A stretch of 64,000 bases of DNA from Streptomyces sp. NBC_01224 (GCF_036002945.1 NZ_CP108529.1:7497001-7561000), one strand, 5' to 3'; positions 24,239 to 33,121 are shown, counted from the stretch's first letter. Numbers and translations are program-made. The notes: generated by a model not told the origin, from the letters alone.

Positions 24239-26398
24239 ATGTCCGTCAATGCATCGTCCCCAGCCAAGTCCTCTGTTTCGTCCCGTCGTAGTCTGTTGCG
24301 GGCTTCGGGGCTGGCCGGTCTGGTCATGGCCGGTTCGGCCGTGGCTTCCGGCTCGGCGCAGGCCGCACCGTCGCACGCAGGCGATGTGCTGCGTGTCGAC
24401 ACGGTCGCCGAGCTGCGCGCGCTGAACACCAAGCCGCTCGACGACGGCACCCAGGTCCTGGTCGCCGGCTACCACGCCCCCGGCGACGGCGGCGCGATGG
24501 CCGTGCGCTGGGACCACAAGTCCGACGCCGCGCACAACGGCGGAACGGTCATCGCACCCACCGCCAACAGGACCGGCCGCTGGCTCCAGCTCCACACCGG
24601 AACCCTCGACTTCCGCACCTTCGGCCACTTCGACGCCGAAGAACCCGCCGACGCCGCCCTCGACGCGATGATCGCCGACAACAGCGTCCACCGCATCGAG
24701 GCCCACACCGACCTCCTCTTCACCAGACGCCACCTCTGGAACCGCTCCCACATCGAACTCGACTTCGGCGGCCACCACATGCGCACCGAAGGCATCGAGA
24801 AGAACACCCACGACAACCCCTTCGGCGCCGTCCTCTCCTTCCGCGGCACCGTCACCGACACCACCGTCCAGCACGCGCTCTCCGGCAAGGTCATCGAGCT
24901 CACCGACACCTTCCCGGTCCCCGACGCCAAGGCGTTCGGGGTCGGCCAGTGGTGGGCCGTGCAGGTCGATCCGGTCGCGGGCGGCGGCCGTGACGAACGC
25001 GAGCTGCAGAAGCTGGTCGAGATCACCGAGATCATCGACGCGGACCACATCCGGATCGGCTACCTCAACGGCTGGGAACTCGCCGCGGGCCGCACCCTCA
25101 CCTGGACCCGCATCGAGCCGGTCCAGGGCACCCACATCCGCAATCTGGTCTTCGAGGGCGCCGGCCCCGACGAGTACACCGGCTCCCACCCCGTCAGCTT
25201 CGAGTACGCCGTCGGCTGCGACGTCTCCGGGATCCATGCCACCGGCTCCTTCTGGCCGGTCATCATGCGCCGCTGGTGCACCCGGTTCCGTACCGAGGAG
25301 TGCTCCCTGAAGAACCCGCCCACCGTCGAGTACGGCGGCGCCGGATACCTCACCCAGCAGATCTACTGTCTGTACGGGCGGGTCGCGGACTGCACGACCA
25401 GCAATGTCCGTCATCTCAACGACCTCACCGCCTCTGCCTACTGCACCGTCGTGAACTGCCACGGCGACGGCGACGACGCGGGCGGCAACCCCTTCACGAC
25501 ACACGGGCAGTACGAGCACGATCTCCTCTTCGACGGCAACTCCGGACTGATGGACATAGCCAACTCCGGGGCGCAGTGGGGGATTTCAGCGAAGCGGATC
25601 ACCGTACGCAGACATGTCTGCTCCTGGTTCACCGCCAACACCAGGATCACCGATCTGACCCTCGAAGACATCACGGTGATCGCGCGCCCCACCTTCGACC
25701 AGGCCGGCACCCTCACCGTCAACGCCGACGGAGCCCAGGTGCGCGGCTGCACCGCCAGGACCTTCGCCGTCGCCCAGCGCTCCGCCCGTTCCACCCGGCC
25801 GACCACCATCAGCGACTGCTCGTTCGAGCCGCCCGCGGGCGCCGTTCTCGTTCAGACCCCGGTCACCGCTCCCGTCCACTTCGTACGCTGCACCTTCAAG
25901 GGCGTCGACGGCGCGATCCTGCGCGGTGCCGGGCCCGTCCACTTCACCGACTGCACCGTCACCGGCGCCGAGAACGCGGCCCCGCTCTCGGTCGGATCGG
26001 CGGATCTGCGGATCGACGGCGGTAGTTACGACAACACCGGCATCGAACTCAGCGCCGTGCGCGACCAGCGGATCACCGTCACCGGCGGCACCCGCCTCAC
26101 CGGCAGCAACAAGGCCAAGGTGCTTCTCGGCCGCGCAGCCGGCCCCGGGAAGGTGACCTGGGACATCAACGCGCTCAGCAGCGCCGCCTCGGGACCGGAC
26201 ACCGCCCATGTGCGCATCGCCGACGGCACGAACCACTACGCGGCGACCGGCAGCCGCTTCACCGGCGGCACGCTCCACCTCGCCCCGGACGCACTCGATT
26301 CGGCCCTGCACACCGCGTGCGTGGAGGACGGTACGAAGCGTGGCGCGATGCCCGCGAACAGCGACTCGGTGCGCACGGACGGGAACCTGACGCTGTGA
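24239..26398 (+). CDS. Tat-secreted, probable right-handed beta-helix protein (copy B)
   Basis: A 719-residue paralogue of copy A at 16.3-18.4 kb. It has a Tat signal (SSRRSLLRASG, Arg16-Arg17), an AQA cleavage site near residue 41, an N-terminal domain almost identical to copy A, then a more divergent beta-helix-like body sharing landmarks such as GGAGYLTQQIYCLYG, NCHGDGDD, THGQYEHDL and AKRITVRRHVCSWF. The conserved His/Asp-rich centre is a plausible active site. GAGGAG lies 10-11 nt before the ATG. Two copies with different bodies could attack different linkages of one polymer. No known lyase family signature was recognised. Confidence 0.8.
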   Translation: MSVNASSPAKSSVSSRRSLLRASGLAGLVMAGSAVASGSAQAAPSHAGDVLRVDTVAELRALNTKPLDDGTQVLVAGYHAPGDGGAMAVRWDHKSDAAHNGGTVIAPTANRTGRWLQLHTGTLDFRTFGHFDAEEPADAALDAMIADNSVHRIEAHTDLLFTRRHLWNRSHIELDFGGHHMRTEGIEKNTHDNPFGAVLSFRGTVTDTTVQHALSGKVIELTDTFPVPDAKAFGVGQWWAVQVDPVAGGGRDERELQKLVEITEIIDADHIRIGYLNGWELAAGRTLTWTRIEPVQGTHIRNLVFEGAGPDEYTGSHPVSFEYAVGCDVSGIHATGSFWPVIMRRWCTRFRTEECSLKNPPTVEYGGAGYLTQQIYCLYGRVADCTTSNVRHLNDLTASAYCTVVNCHGDGDDAGGNPFTTHGQYEHDLLFDGNSGLMDIANSGAQWGISAKRITVRRHVCSWFTANTRITDLTLEDITVIARPTFDQAGTLTVNADGAQVRGCTARTFAVAQRSARSTRPTTISDCSFEPPAGAVLVQTPVTAPVHFVRCTFKGVDGAILRGAGPVHFTDCTVTGAENAAPLSVGSADLRIDGGSYDNTGIELSAVRDQRITVTGGTRLTGSNKAKVLLGRAAGPGKVTWDINALSSAASGPDTAHVRIADGTNHYAATGSRFTGGTLHLAPDALDSALHTACVEDGTKRGAMPANSDSVRTDGNLTL
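24275..24874 (+). repeat. Right arm of a 600-bp near-perfect inverted repeat
   Basis: Reverse complement of 17802-18401 with about four mismatches by eye. It covers the Tat signal and the N-terminal domain of copy B. Confidence 0.93.
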
Positions 26399-27327
26399 CC
26401 ACCGTCATCAGGACCGCGACGGCGGCCGATGAACCGGCCCTGGCCGCCCTGTGGCAGCGGTGCTTCGACGCCCCGCAGATCGCCGCCCTCCATGCCCTCG
26501 ACCCGGACCGCCACCGCCATACGTTCGTCGCGCAGAACGGTCCGGGGGGCGGGATCGACGCGGTCGTCGTCTATGTACCGAGGCTGATCCGTGACGCACT
26601 CGGCACCCCGCAGCGGGTCGGCGGCATCGGCAGCGTCGCCACCCGTCCCGAGGCCCGGGGGCAGGGGCTGGTGCGTCGGCTGCTGGTGGAGGCGGAGCGC
26701 ACCATGATGGCCGAACAGTGCGCCTGGTCACTGCTGTTCACCGGGACACCCGGGGTCTACCGGGGCTCGGGATGGCAGGAATTCTGCAGTGCGTACACCG
26801 AGGGGGCGCTCGCGTCCCCGGCTGACCCCGGGGCGTTCCGGGTCCGCGAGGCCACCGCACAGGACGCCGTGGAGGTGGCTGCCCTGCACCATGCGTACAA
26901 CGTGAACAGACCACTCAGCTCGTTGCGGGCACCGGAGGACTGGGCGGTGCGCGTGCCCGCCTGGTACGGCCCTGTCGACCGGTCGCTCGTGGCGGAGGAC
27001 CCCGGGTCGGGGGCGCTCGTCGGCTGGATGGTGGCCCAGCACGAGAGGGAGTGCGTGGAGGTACGCGAATTCGCGGGCGCCCCCGAGTGCCTGGGCGAGC
27101 TGTTCGCCGCCGTCGGCGAACGGGGCCGGGCCGCGGGGCTGAACCGGGCCCGGGTCCGGATTCCCGACGGCCCCGGGGTCCGGGCAGCACTGCCGGCCCT
27201 GCTGGCGGACCCCCGGACGGTTGACGAATACGTGGGCATGGCGCGCCCGCTGCACGCCACCGCCGACTCGGTCCGGGCCACTGTGACGGCGCCCGGTGCG
27301 GTCCACTGGTACGGCGACTGCTTCTGA
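26395..27327 (+). CDS. Two-part GNAT-family N-acetyltransferase (Eis-like)
   Basis: A 310-residue protein with a GNAT fold in the first half; the acetyl-CoA pyrophosphate loop appears as RPEARGQGLVRRLL (about residues 81-94). A second acetyltransferase-like half follows, resembling the Eis/two-GNAT arrangement. Target unknown: amines, aminoglycosides or proteins are possible. The GTG start overlaps the stop of secreted copy B (GTGA), so it belongs to that transcript by position, though a functional link is uncertain. The last 18 nt before the stop are repeated directly after the gene. Confidence 0.78.
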   Translation: MTTVIRTATAADEPALAALWQRCFDAPQIAALHALDPDRHRHTFVAQNGPGGGIDAVVVYVPRLIRDALGTPQRVGGIGSVATRPEARGQGLVRRLLVEAERTMMAEQCAWSLLFTGTPGVYRGSGWQEFCSAYTEGALASPADPGAFRVREATAQDAVEVAALHHAYNVNRPLSSLRAPEDWAVRVPAWYGPVDRSLVAEDPGSGALVGWMVAQHERECVEVREFAGAPECLGELFAAVGERGRAAGLNRARVRIPDGPGVRAALPALLADPRTVDEYVGMARPLHATADSVRATVTAPGAVHWYGDCF

Positions 27328-27347
27328 CCGGTACGGCGACTGCTTCT
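27308..27347 (+). repeat. 18-bp tandem duplication at the acetyltransferase stop
   Basis: GGTACGGCGACTGCTTCT occurs at 27308-27325 and again at 27330-27347, a 22-nt period. It is a slippage-type duplication across the stop codon. The remainder of the 234-nt gap to the permease gene shows nothing recognisable. Confidence 0.9.
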
Positions 27348-27561
27348 ACGAGTCCGGGACGCCGTCAGCGACAGGGAGTGAGCAGACAGCGCCCCACCAG
27401 TCCTGCTCTGCAACTGTTCGGACTGCGCCATGGGGGCAGCGTCCCAGCCATGAGTGCGCCACGGTGCAGACCTGCCGAGGGTTCATCGGAACGGGGGAAC
27501 GGCTGCGAGGCGCACCGCACCGTGCCTGGCGTGCGAGCAGCCGGAAGCCCCCGCTTCGGTA

Positions 27562-28953
27562 CTACGCCTTGTCCGTCGGTGTCGTTTCGTCGTACGCCGA
27601 CGTCCCGGAGTCCAGCAGGGGTTCCTGGGTCTTGAGGTGCGCCGGGGCGAAGGCACGGAGTACGTGATAGCCGGTGATCACCACGATCGTGCCCAGGGCG
27701 ATGCCGCTCAGCTCGAAGTTGTCGGTGATCTTCAGGCTGACCCCGCCGACACCGATGATGATGCCCGCGGCGGCCGGGACCAGGTTCAGCGGATTGCGCA
27801 GATCGACCTTGCCGTGCAGCCAGATCTGGGCACCGAGGAGGCCGATCATGCCGTACAGGATGACGGTGATACCGCCGAGCACACCGCCGGGAATGGCGGC
27901 GACGACCGCACCGAACTTGGGGCAGAGGCCGAAGAGCAGAGCGAAGCAGGCGGCGGCCCAGTACGCGGCGGTGGAGTAGACGCGGGTCGCGGCCATGACG
28001 CCGATGTTCTCCGAGTACGTGGTGTTCGGCGGGCCGCCCACCGCGGTCGACAGCATCGACGCGGCGCCGTCGGCGGCGATCGCGGTGCCCAGCTTGTCGT
28101 CCAGCGAGGCGCCGGTCATCTCGCCGACGGCCTTCACATGGCCGGCGTTCTCGGCGATCAGCGCGATGACCACCGGCAGGGCGACCAGGATCGCCGACCA
28201 CTCGAAGCTCGGCGCGTGGAAGGACGGGAGACCGATCCAGTCGGCCTTGCCGACACCCGACAGATCGAGCCGCCAGTGGTCGACGGCCTCGGCGCCGCCC
28301 GCCGGGGAGTGGATCTTGCCGAAGATCCGGTCGAGGACCCAGGACAGCGCGTATCCGAAGACCAGGCCCAGGAAGATCGCGATACGCGAGAAGAATCCGC
28401 GCAGGCACACGACGGCCAATCCGGTGAACAGCATCACCAGCAGTGCCGTCCACTGGTCCTGCGGCCAGTATGTCGACGCGGTCACGGGAGCCAGGTTGAA
28501 GCCGATCAGCATGACGACGGCGCCGGTGACCACCGGCGGCATCGCCGCATGGATGATCCGCGCGCCGAACCGCTGCACCGCGAGACCGGCGAGGAAGAGC
28601 ACCACGCCGACGACGAAGACCGCACCGGTGACCACCGCGCTGCTGCCGCCGCTCGCCCGGATCGTCGCGGCGACTCCGACGAAGGAGAGCGAACAGCCGA
28701 GGTAGCTGGGCACCTGGCCGCGCGTGGCCAGCAGGAAGATGGCCGTCGCGACACCCGACATCATGATCGCCAGGTTCGGGTCCAGGCCCATGAGCACCGG
28801 GGCGACGAACGACGCACCGAACATCGCGACCACGTGCTGGGCGCCGAGTCCGAACGTACGGGGCCAGGAGAGCCGTTCGTCCGGCCGGACCACTGCCCCC
28901 GGCGCGGGGGTCTTCCCGTCGCCGTGCAAGGTCCAGCGCACGCCGAGGCCCAT
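27562..28953 (-). CDS. NCS2-family uracil/xanthine permease (UraA-like)
   Basis: Nucleobase:cation symporter-2 of 463 residues with about 14 hydrophobic segments. The substrate-site glutamates and histidine of UraA are seen in IAENAGHVKAVGEMTG and in GGPPNTTYSENIGV. The start is ATG 28953 (MGLGVRWTLHGDG) behind GGGAG; a longer open frame to 29124 is not family-like. The protein imports uracil or a related base with protons across the cytoplasmic membrane. No pyrimidine gene lies next to it, so the base is not certain. The N-terminus WTLHGDGKTPAPGAVV is the form usual in actinobacterial UraA. Confidence 0.88.
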   Translation of the reverse strand: MGLGVRWTLHGDGKTPAPGAVVRPDERLSWPRTFGLGAQHVVAMFGASFVAPVLMGLDPNLAIMMSGVATAIFLLATRGQVPSYLGCSLSFVGVAATIRASGGSSAVVTGAVFVVGVVLFLAGLAVQRFGARIIHAAMPPVVTGAVVMLIGFNLAPVTASTYWPQDQWTALLVMLFTGLAVVCLRGFFSRIAIFLGLVFGYALSWVLDRIFGKIHSPAGGAEAVDHWRLDLSGVGKADWIGLPSFHAPSFEWSAILVALPVVIALIAENAGHVKAVGEMTGASLDDKLGTAIAADGAASMLSTAVGGPPNTTYSENIGVMAATRVYSTAAYWAAACFALLFGLCPKFGAVVAAIPGGVLGGITVILYGMIGLLGAQIWLHGKVDLRNPLNLVPAAAGIIIGVGGVSLKITDNFELSGIALGTIVVITGYHVLRAFAPAHLKTQEPLLDSGTSAYDETTPTDKA

Positions 28954-29263
28954 GGTCGCTCCCTGTGTGTAGGTGCGGAGTCCAGTGCCTTGCCCGGCAT
29001 GGCGCAAACCGCAGAAATGATCAGCGTCATGGTAATGCCGGATCGCGCCGCGCTCGTGGCCGGGCTGTGGGCGCAAGCACTCCATCCCGATCCCATGCAT
29101 GAATCGTGCGCGAAGCATTGTCACTTCGAACAGGCGGCCCTACGCTTGCACGGTCTTGGGTGTGAACATAGTTCATGTGCATGATTGGTGGGTGTGTTGC
29201 GCTGAGTGGAAGACCACGCGGCGTCCGGGCGCTCTCCTCACCGCCGCGGTCGCCCTGACCGCG

Positions 29264-29707
29264 GGCCGGCCTCGCCCTCGCCCGCAAGGTCGTCCTGGAC
29301 GCCCGTGTGCTGCGGATCGACCAGCAGATCGCGGGCGACGGCACCCAGCCGCAGGAGCTGGCACGCACCCGCAGCCGGCACTACTCGACCATCGACCTGG
29401 TCGCCTACAGCGGGCTCGCCGCCATCGGCAGGCAGGTCGGCGTGGACCTCTGGTCGTACGAAGAGCCGCAGGGGCAGAGCCTGTTCAACGCGGTCGACCA
29501 TCCGCTGCCCGCCGCGACCGGGGCCGCCCCCTGGCCCCACTCGGAGCTGGAGTTCTACCGGTCGCGGCCAGTGAGATCGTGCACGCGGCCGCCGACGCCG
29601 GTGACGCGAAGGCCGAGGCGGCCGTCGGGCAGCTGGAGACTCCGCCCGGCGGCGACCGGTGGGCGCCGCGGCCCGCCGCGGAACAGCTCGACTCGATCGA
29701 CGGCTGA
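29264..29707 (+). pseudogene. Alginate-lyase-family (PL5-like) protein remnant, frameshifted
   Basis: The C-terminal part of an alginate-lyase-superfamily protein. One frame carries DGTQPQELARTRSRHYST, DLVAYSGLAAIGRQVGVDLW and PAATGAAPWPHSELEFY. After about 29565 the homology continues in another frame (AASEIVHAAADAGDAKAEA...RPAAEQLDSIDG). The N-terminal half and signal peptide are missing: upstream bases give no matching residues. One indel plus a 5' deletion therefore inactivated it. Its original role would be cleavage of a uronic-acid polymer or a related glycan. Confidence 0.7.
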
Positions 29708-29739
29708 ACCGTCAGCCGCGCCCCGCAACAGCCGCCGGC

Positions 29740-30972
29740 TCAGGGGCGCGGCTCGGCCGCCGCCGCGCTCGGAGCGGCGGCGGCCGAGGAGGGCACGGCC
29801 CTGCGGTCGCCCGCCCGCAGCACCCCGGCCCCCAGCACCAGGCCGAACGCCAGCACCGTCACCAGGCCGAACGACACGACCAGCGAGGTCGCCTCGGCCA
29901 GCGAACCGATCGCGGACGGGGCGATGAGCCCGGAGGTGTACGTGATGGTGGCGACGCCCGCGATCGCCTGACTCGGGTTCGGGCCACTGCGTCCGGCCGC
30001 CGCGAAGGCGAGCGGGACGACCACGGCGACACCGAGGCCGAGGAGCCCGAAACCGCACATCGCCAGTACCGCGTTCGGCGACGCGACCACGAGCAGTCCG
30101 CCGACCGTCGCGAGGACGCCGCCGACCCGTACGGTCCGGACCGACCCGAAGCGGTCGACGACCTTGTCACCGGCGATCCGGGCGACCGCCATCGTCAGCG
30201 CGAACGCCGTCGTGGACGCCGCGGCGAGCCCGGCGGAAGTGTCCATGATGTCCCGGAGGTAGACCGCCGACCAGTCCAGACTGGCGCCCTCCGCGAACAC
30301 CGCGCAGAAGCCCACCGCGCCGATGATCAGCGCCGACTTCGGCGGCAGCGTGAAGCGTGGCGGCGGCTCCTCGTCCGGCTCGCTGCGCAGATCCAGTACG
30401 CCCTGACAGGCGATCAGCCCGAGTGCCGTGAGCACCAGAGCGGCGATCGTGTGGTGCAGCCGGCCGTCGGAGCCCAGATGCGCGGCCACCGTGCCCGCAG
30501 CCGAACCGACCAGGGCGCCCACGCTCCACATTCCGTGCAGCCCGGACATGATTGACTTGTCGAGGCGGTTCTCCACCTCGACACCGAGGGCGTTCATCGC
30601 CACATCCGACATGCCGGCCGATGCCCCGTACACGAAGAGCGCGGCGCACAGCGTCAGCAGGTTGGGTGCCAGCGCGGGCAGGATCAGCGCCAGCGTCCAC
30701 AGGGCGAGCAGTCCGCGCAGCGCGGTCCTGGCGCCGAAGCGATGACTGATCGCACCGGCCAGCGGCATGGCGAGGGAGGCGCCGATCGCCGGGAAGGCCA
30801 GGGCGAGGCCGAGCTGCCCTGCGCTGACCCCCGCGTGGTCCTGGATCCAGGGCACCCGGGTGGCGAAGCTGCCGGTCACCGCGCCGTGCACGGCGAAGAC
30901 CGCGGCGACGGCGAACCTGGCCCGCCTCACCTGCTCCATGCCGAAGGCCGTCTCTGTGGAATCCGTTGTCAT
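29740..30972 (-). CDS. MFS transporter
   Basis: Twelve-segment major facilitator of 410 residues with the usual internal symmetry; the loop AGAISHRFGARTALRG between helices 2 and 3 is the MFS signature. It resembles sugar or drug proton antiporters of the YbjJ/fucose-permease-like type, with no clear substrate. It is transcribed away from the ROK regulator gene, and a palindrome lies between them. Regulation by that ROK protein is likely. The Ala/Pro-rich tail after the last helix is probably disordered. Confidence 0.85.
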   Translation of the reverse strand: MTTDSTETAFGMEQVRRARFAVAAVFAVHGAVTGSFATRVPWIQDHAGVSAGQLGLALAFPAIGASLAMPLAGAISHRFGARTALRGLLALWTLALILPALAPNLLTLCAALFVYGASAGMSDVAMNALGVEVENRLDKSIMSGLHGMWSVGALVGSAAGTVAAHLGSDGRLHHTIAALVLTALGLIACQGVLDLRSEPDEEPPPRFTLPPKSALIIGAVGFCAVFAEGASLDWSAVYLRDIMDTSAGLAAASTTAFALTMAVARIAGDKVVDRFGSVRTVRVGGVLATVGGLLVVASPNAVLAMCGFGLLGLGVAVVVPLAFAAAGRSGPNPSQAIAGVATITYTSGLIAPSAIGSLAEATSLVVSFGLVTVLAFGLVLGAGVLRAGDRRAVPSSAAAAPSAAAAEPRP

Positions 30973-31047
30973 ACCGCCGTGCCCTCCCCTGGGAATCCTC
31001 TGTCACCGGCGACCCCGGCGCCCGTCTCCACGGTGCGGGCCGTAAAC

Positions 31048-31068
31048 TATCAGGAACCCTGCCTGATA
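31048..31068. promoter_or_regulatory. Palindrome between MFS and ROK genes (candidate ROK operator)
   Basis: TATCAGG (31048-31054) and CCTGATA (31062-31068) flank 7 nt in the 150-nt divergent intergenic region. The AT-rich arms stand out in this genome and suit an autoregulatory operator. Confidence 0.65.
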
Positions 31069-31122
31069 AATAGACCATCAAGATTTCGTCTCCGTGTGGC
31101 AGTGATCTGGAAGGATCCCGGC

Positions 31123-32313
31123 ATGCCCGCATCACCGAGCACCGCCCGGGCCATGAATGACCGGCTCGCCCTCCGACTGCTCCAGCAGGACGGCCCGCTG
31201 ACGGCCACACAGCTCAAGACTCTGACCGGACTCTCCCGCCCCACCGTCGCCGACCTCGTCGAACGGCTGCAGGGGGCCGGTCTGATCCGAGTGGTCGGTG
31301 AGGCCGGCTCCGAGCGCCGCGGCCCCAACGCCCGGCTGTACGGGATTGCCGCCGACCGCGCCCACCTTGCCGCGCTCGACATACGCACCGGCAGCGTCGC
31401 CGTGGTCGTCGCCGATCTCCTCGGCGCCACGCTCGCTGAGGCCACCCTGCCCATCGGCAGCGACACCGATACCGAGGCCGCCGCCGAACAGGCCGCCGCG
31501 CTGCTGGAACGCACCGCGAGGGGGGCGGGCGCAGCCCGGCTGCACAGCGTCGGCATCGGCGCGCCCGGCCTGATCGACCCGGTCACCGGCGAACTGCGCG
31601 ACACCACCGGGCTGCCCGCCTGGCACCGACGACTGGTACGGGTGCTGCAGCAGCGGCTGCCCGCCACCGTGCTGGTCGAGAACGAGACCAATCTCGCCGC
31701 CGTCGCCGAGCAGCGCATCGGCGCGGCCCGCGACCGTGACACCTTCGTACTCTTCTGGCTCGGCCACGGCGTCGGCGCCGCCGTCATGCTGGACGGGAAG
31801 CTCCGCCGCGGCGCCTCGGGAGGCGCGGGCGAGATCGGCTTCCTGCCGGTGCCCGGCACGATCGGCACCCCGTCGGCGGTCAACTGCGACGGTGGGTTCC
31901 ACTCGCTGGTGGGCTCCGCCGCGGTATGCGAACTGGCCGCCGCCCACGGCATATACGTGCCCCCGGGCGCGACCGAAGGGGACAAGGAGCCGGGCGCCGC
32001 ATTCGTCGTACGGGCCGCGCTGGCGGGGGAGGGGGAGAGCGAGGCCTTCCTGGGCGCCCTCGCCGAACGTCTCGCGCTCGGCGCCGCCGCCGTCGCCTCC
32101 GTCCTCGACCCGGGCTGTGTGCTGCTCGCGGGCGAGGTCGGCCACGCGGGCGGTGACGCGCTCGCGGCACGGGTCGAGGAGCGGCTGGCCATGATGTCCC
32201 CGCTTCGCACCGAGGTCAGGGCCGGCCGGCTCGGCGGCGCCGCGGTGCTCCGCGGCGCGCTGCTCGCCGCCCGGGAGGCGGCTCAGGACGAGCTGTTCAC
32301 TCCGGCCGGCTGA
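31123..32313 (+). CDS. ROK-family transcriptional regulator (NagC/Mlc type)
   Basis: A 396-residue ROK protein: N-terminal winged HTH (about 10-70, LSRPTVADLVERLQGAGL) and a sugar-kinase-like body with the ATP-binding-like block LDIRTGSVAVVVADL and glycine-rich GIGAPGLIDPVTGEL. The zinc-binding cysteine cluster typical of NagC is not obvious; only NCDGG is seen, so the zinc site may be degenerate. The start is ATG 31123 behind AAGGA. It is divergent from an MFS exporter or importer gene, which it probably represses in response to a sugar. Confidence 0.85.
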   Translation: MPASPSTARAMNDRLALRLLQQDGPLTATQLKTLTGLSRPTVADLVERLQGAGLIRVVGEAGSERRGPNARLYGIAADRAHLAALDIRTGSVAVVVADLLGATLAEATLPIGSDTDTEAAAEQAAALLERTARGAGAARLHSVGIGAPGLIDPVTGELRDTTGLPAWHRRLVRVLQQRLPATVLVENETNLAAVAEQRIGAARDRDTFVLFWLGHGVGAAVMLDGKLRRGASGGAGEIGFLPVPGTIGTPSAVNCDGGFHSLVGSAAVCELAAAHGIYVPPGATEGDKEPGAAFVVRAALAGEGESEAFLGALAERLALGAAAVASVLDPGCVLLAGEVGHAGGDALAARVEERLAMMSPLRTEVRAGRLGGAAVLRGALLAAREAAQDELFTPAG

Positions 32314-32363
32314 ACCCTTCGGGAGGCGGCTCGGGCGAGGTGTTCATTCCGGCCGGCTGAACC
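32273..32363 (+). repeat. Imperfect 43-bp direct repeat at a convergent gene junction
   Basis: Copy 1 (32273-32316) holds the end of the ROK gene; copy 2 (32321-32363) holds the end of the oppositely oriented NAD(P)-binding protein gene. The period is 48 nt. The duplicated 3' end now supplies coding tail to the neighbour. Confidence 0.85.
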
Positions 32364-33090
32364 GCTCGGCGAGAAATTCCTCGAACGTCACCTTCCCCAC
32401 GGCCCGTTCGGCGTTCAGATGGTCTCCGTTCCGGTATCCGGCGTACGCCTTGCCCGCCAGTCGTACGGGCATCAGGGGCCGCTTCTTTCCGGTCGCCCGG
32501 AGATAGGCGCGGGCCAGTTCGGGGAATGCCCTGATCTCGGGTCCGCCCACGTCCGGCACCCGGCCCGCCGGTCGGGAAAGAGCCAACCCGGCCAGTCGGT
32601 CCGCGACTTCACCGGAGCCGACCGGCTGCATCCGTACCCCGGCGGGCAGCGGCATCACCGGCATCCTGGCCGCTGCGGCCAGGACGCGCAGGACCAGGTC
32701 GTGGAACTGGGTGGTCCGCAGGATCGTCCAGCCGACCTCCGACTGCTCCATCATCCGCTCGACCCGGCGCTTGATCCGGTAGTAGCCGAGGGGCAGCTGG
32801 TCCACACCGACGATGGAGATATAGACCAGATGGGGGACGCCCGCCCGATGCGCGGCCTCGATCAGATGTCCGGCCGCCGTGTCGTCGCCGCCGCGCGGCG
32901 TGGAGGCGCAGTGCACGATCGCGTCCACGCCCTCGACCGCCGCGTCCACTCCCCTGCCGTCGCGCAGATCGACCGCGTACGGCCGGGAGCGGCGGCTCAG
33001 CACCCGTACGTCCTGCCCGCCCGCGCGCAGCCGGTCCGCGACCTGCCGGCCGAGTGTTCCGGTTCCGCCGGTCACCAGAATCGTCGTCAT
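32344..33090 (-). CDS. NAD(P)H-binding atypical SDR protein
   Basis: A 248-residue NmrA/atypical-SDR protein: TGGTGTLG nucleotide-binding loop at residues 7-14, LSRRSRPYAVDLRDG after strand 2, and a YYRIKRRVERMM segment holding the catalytic-like Tyr/Lys. Such proteins include NAD(P)H sensors, quinone reductases and epimerase-like enzymes; no substrate can be named. It is convergent with the ROK gene, and its last codons come from the second copy of a short tandem duplication. A divergent partner is absent. Confidence 0.8.
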   Translation of the reverse strand: MTTILVTGGTGTLGRQVADRLRAGGQDVRVLSRRSRPYAVDLRDGRGVDAAVEGVDAIVHCASTPRGGDDTAAGHLIEAAHRAGVPHLVYISIVGVDQLPLGYYRIKRRVERMMEQSEVGWTILRTTQFHDLVLRVLAAAARMPVMPLPAGVRMQPVGSGEVADRLAGLALSRPAGRVPDVGGPEIRAFPELARAYLRATGKKRPLMPVRLAGKAYAGYRNGDHLNAERAVGKVTFEEFLAERFSRPE

Positions 33091-33121
33091 GCGTCCACCC
33101 TCTCAGAGTGCGGGCGAGCCC

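Noticed and set aside
23141..25519. A 792-codon minus-strand open frame over the SDR and secreted copy B
   Set aside because: Val/Gly/Asp-rich antisense shadow of two well-supported plus-strand genes.
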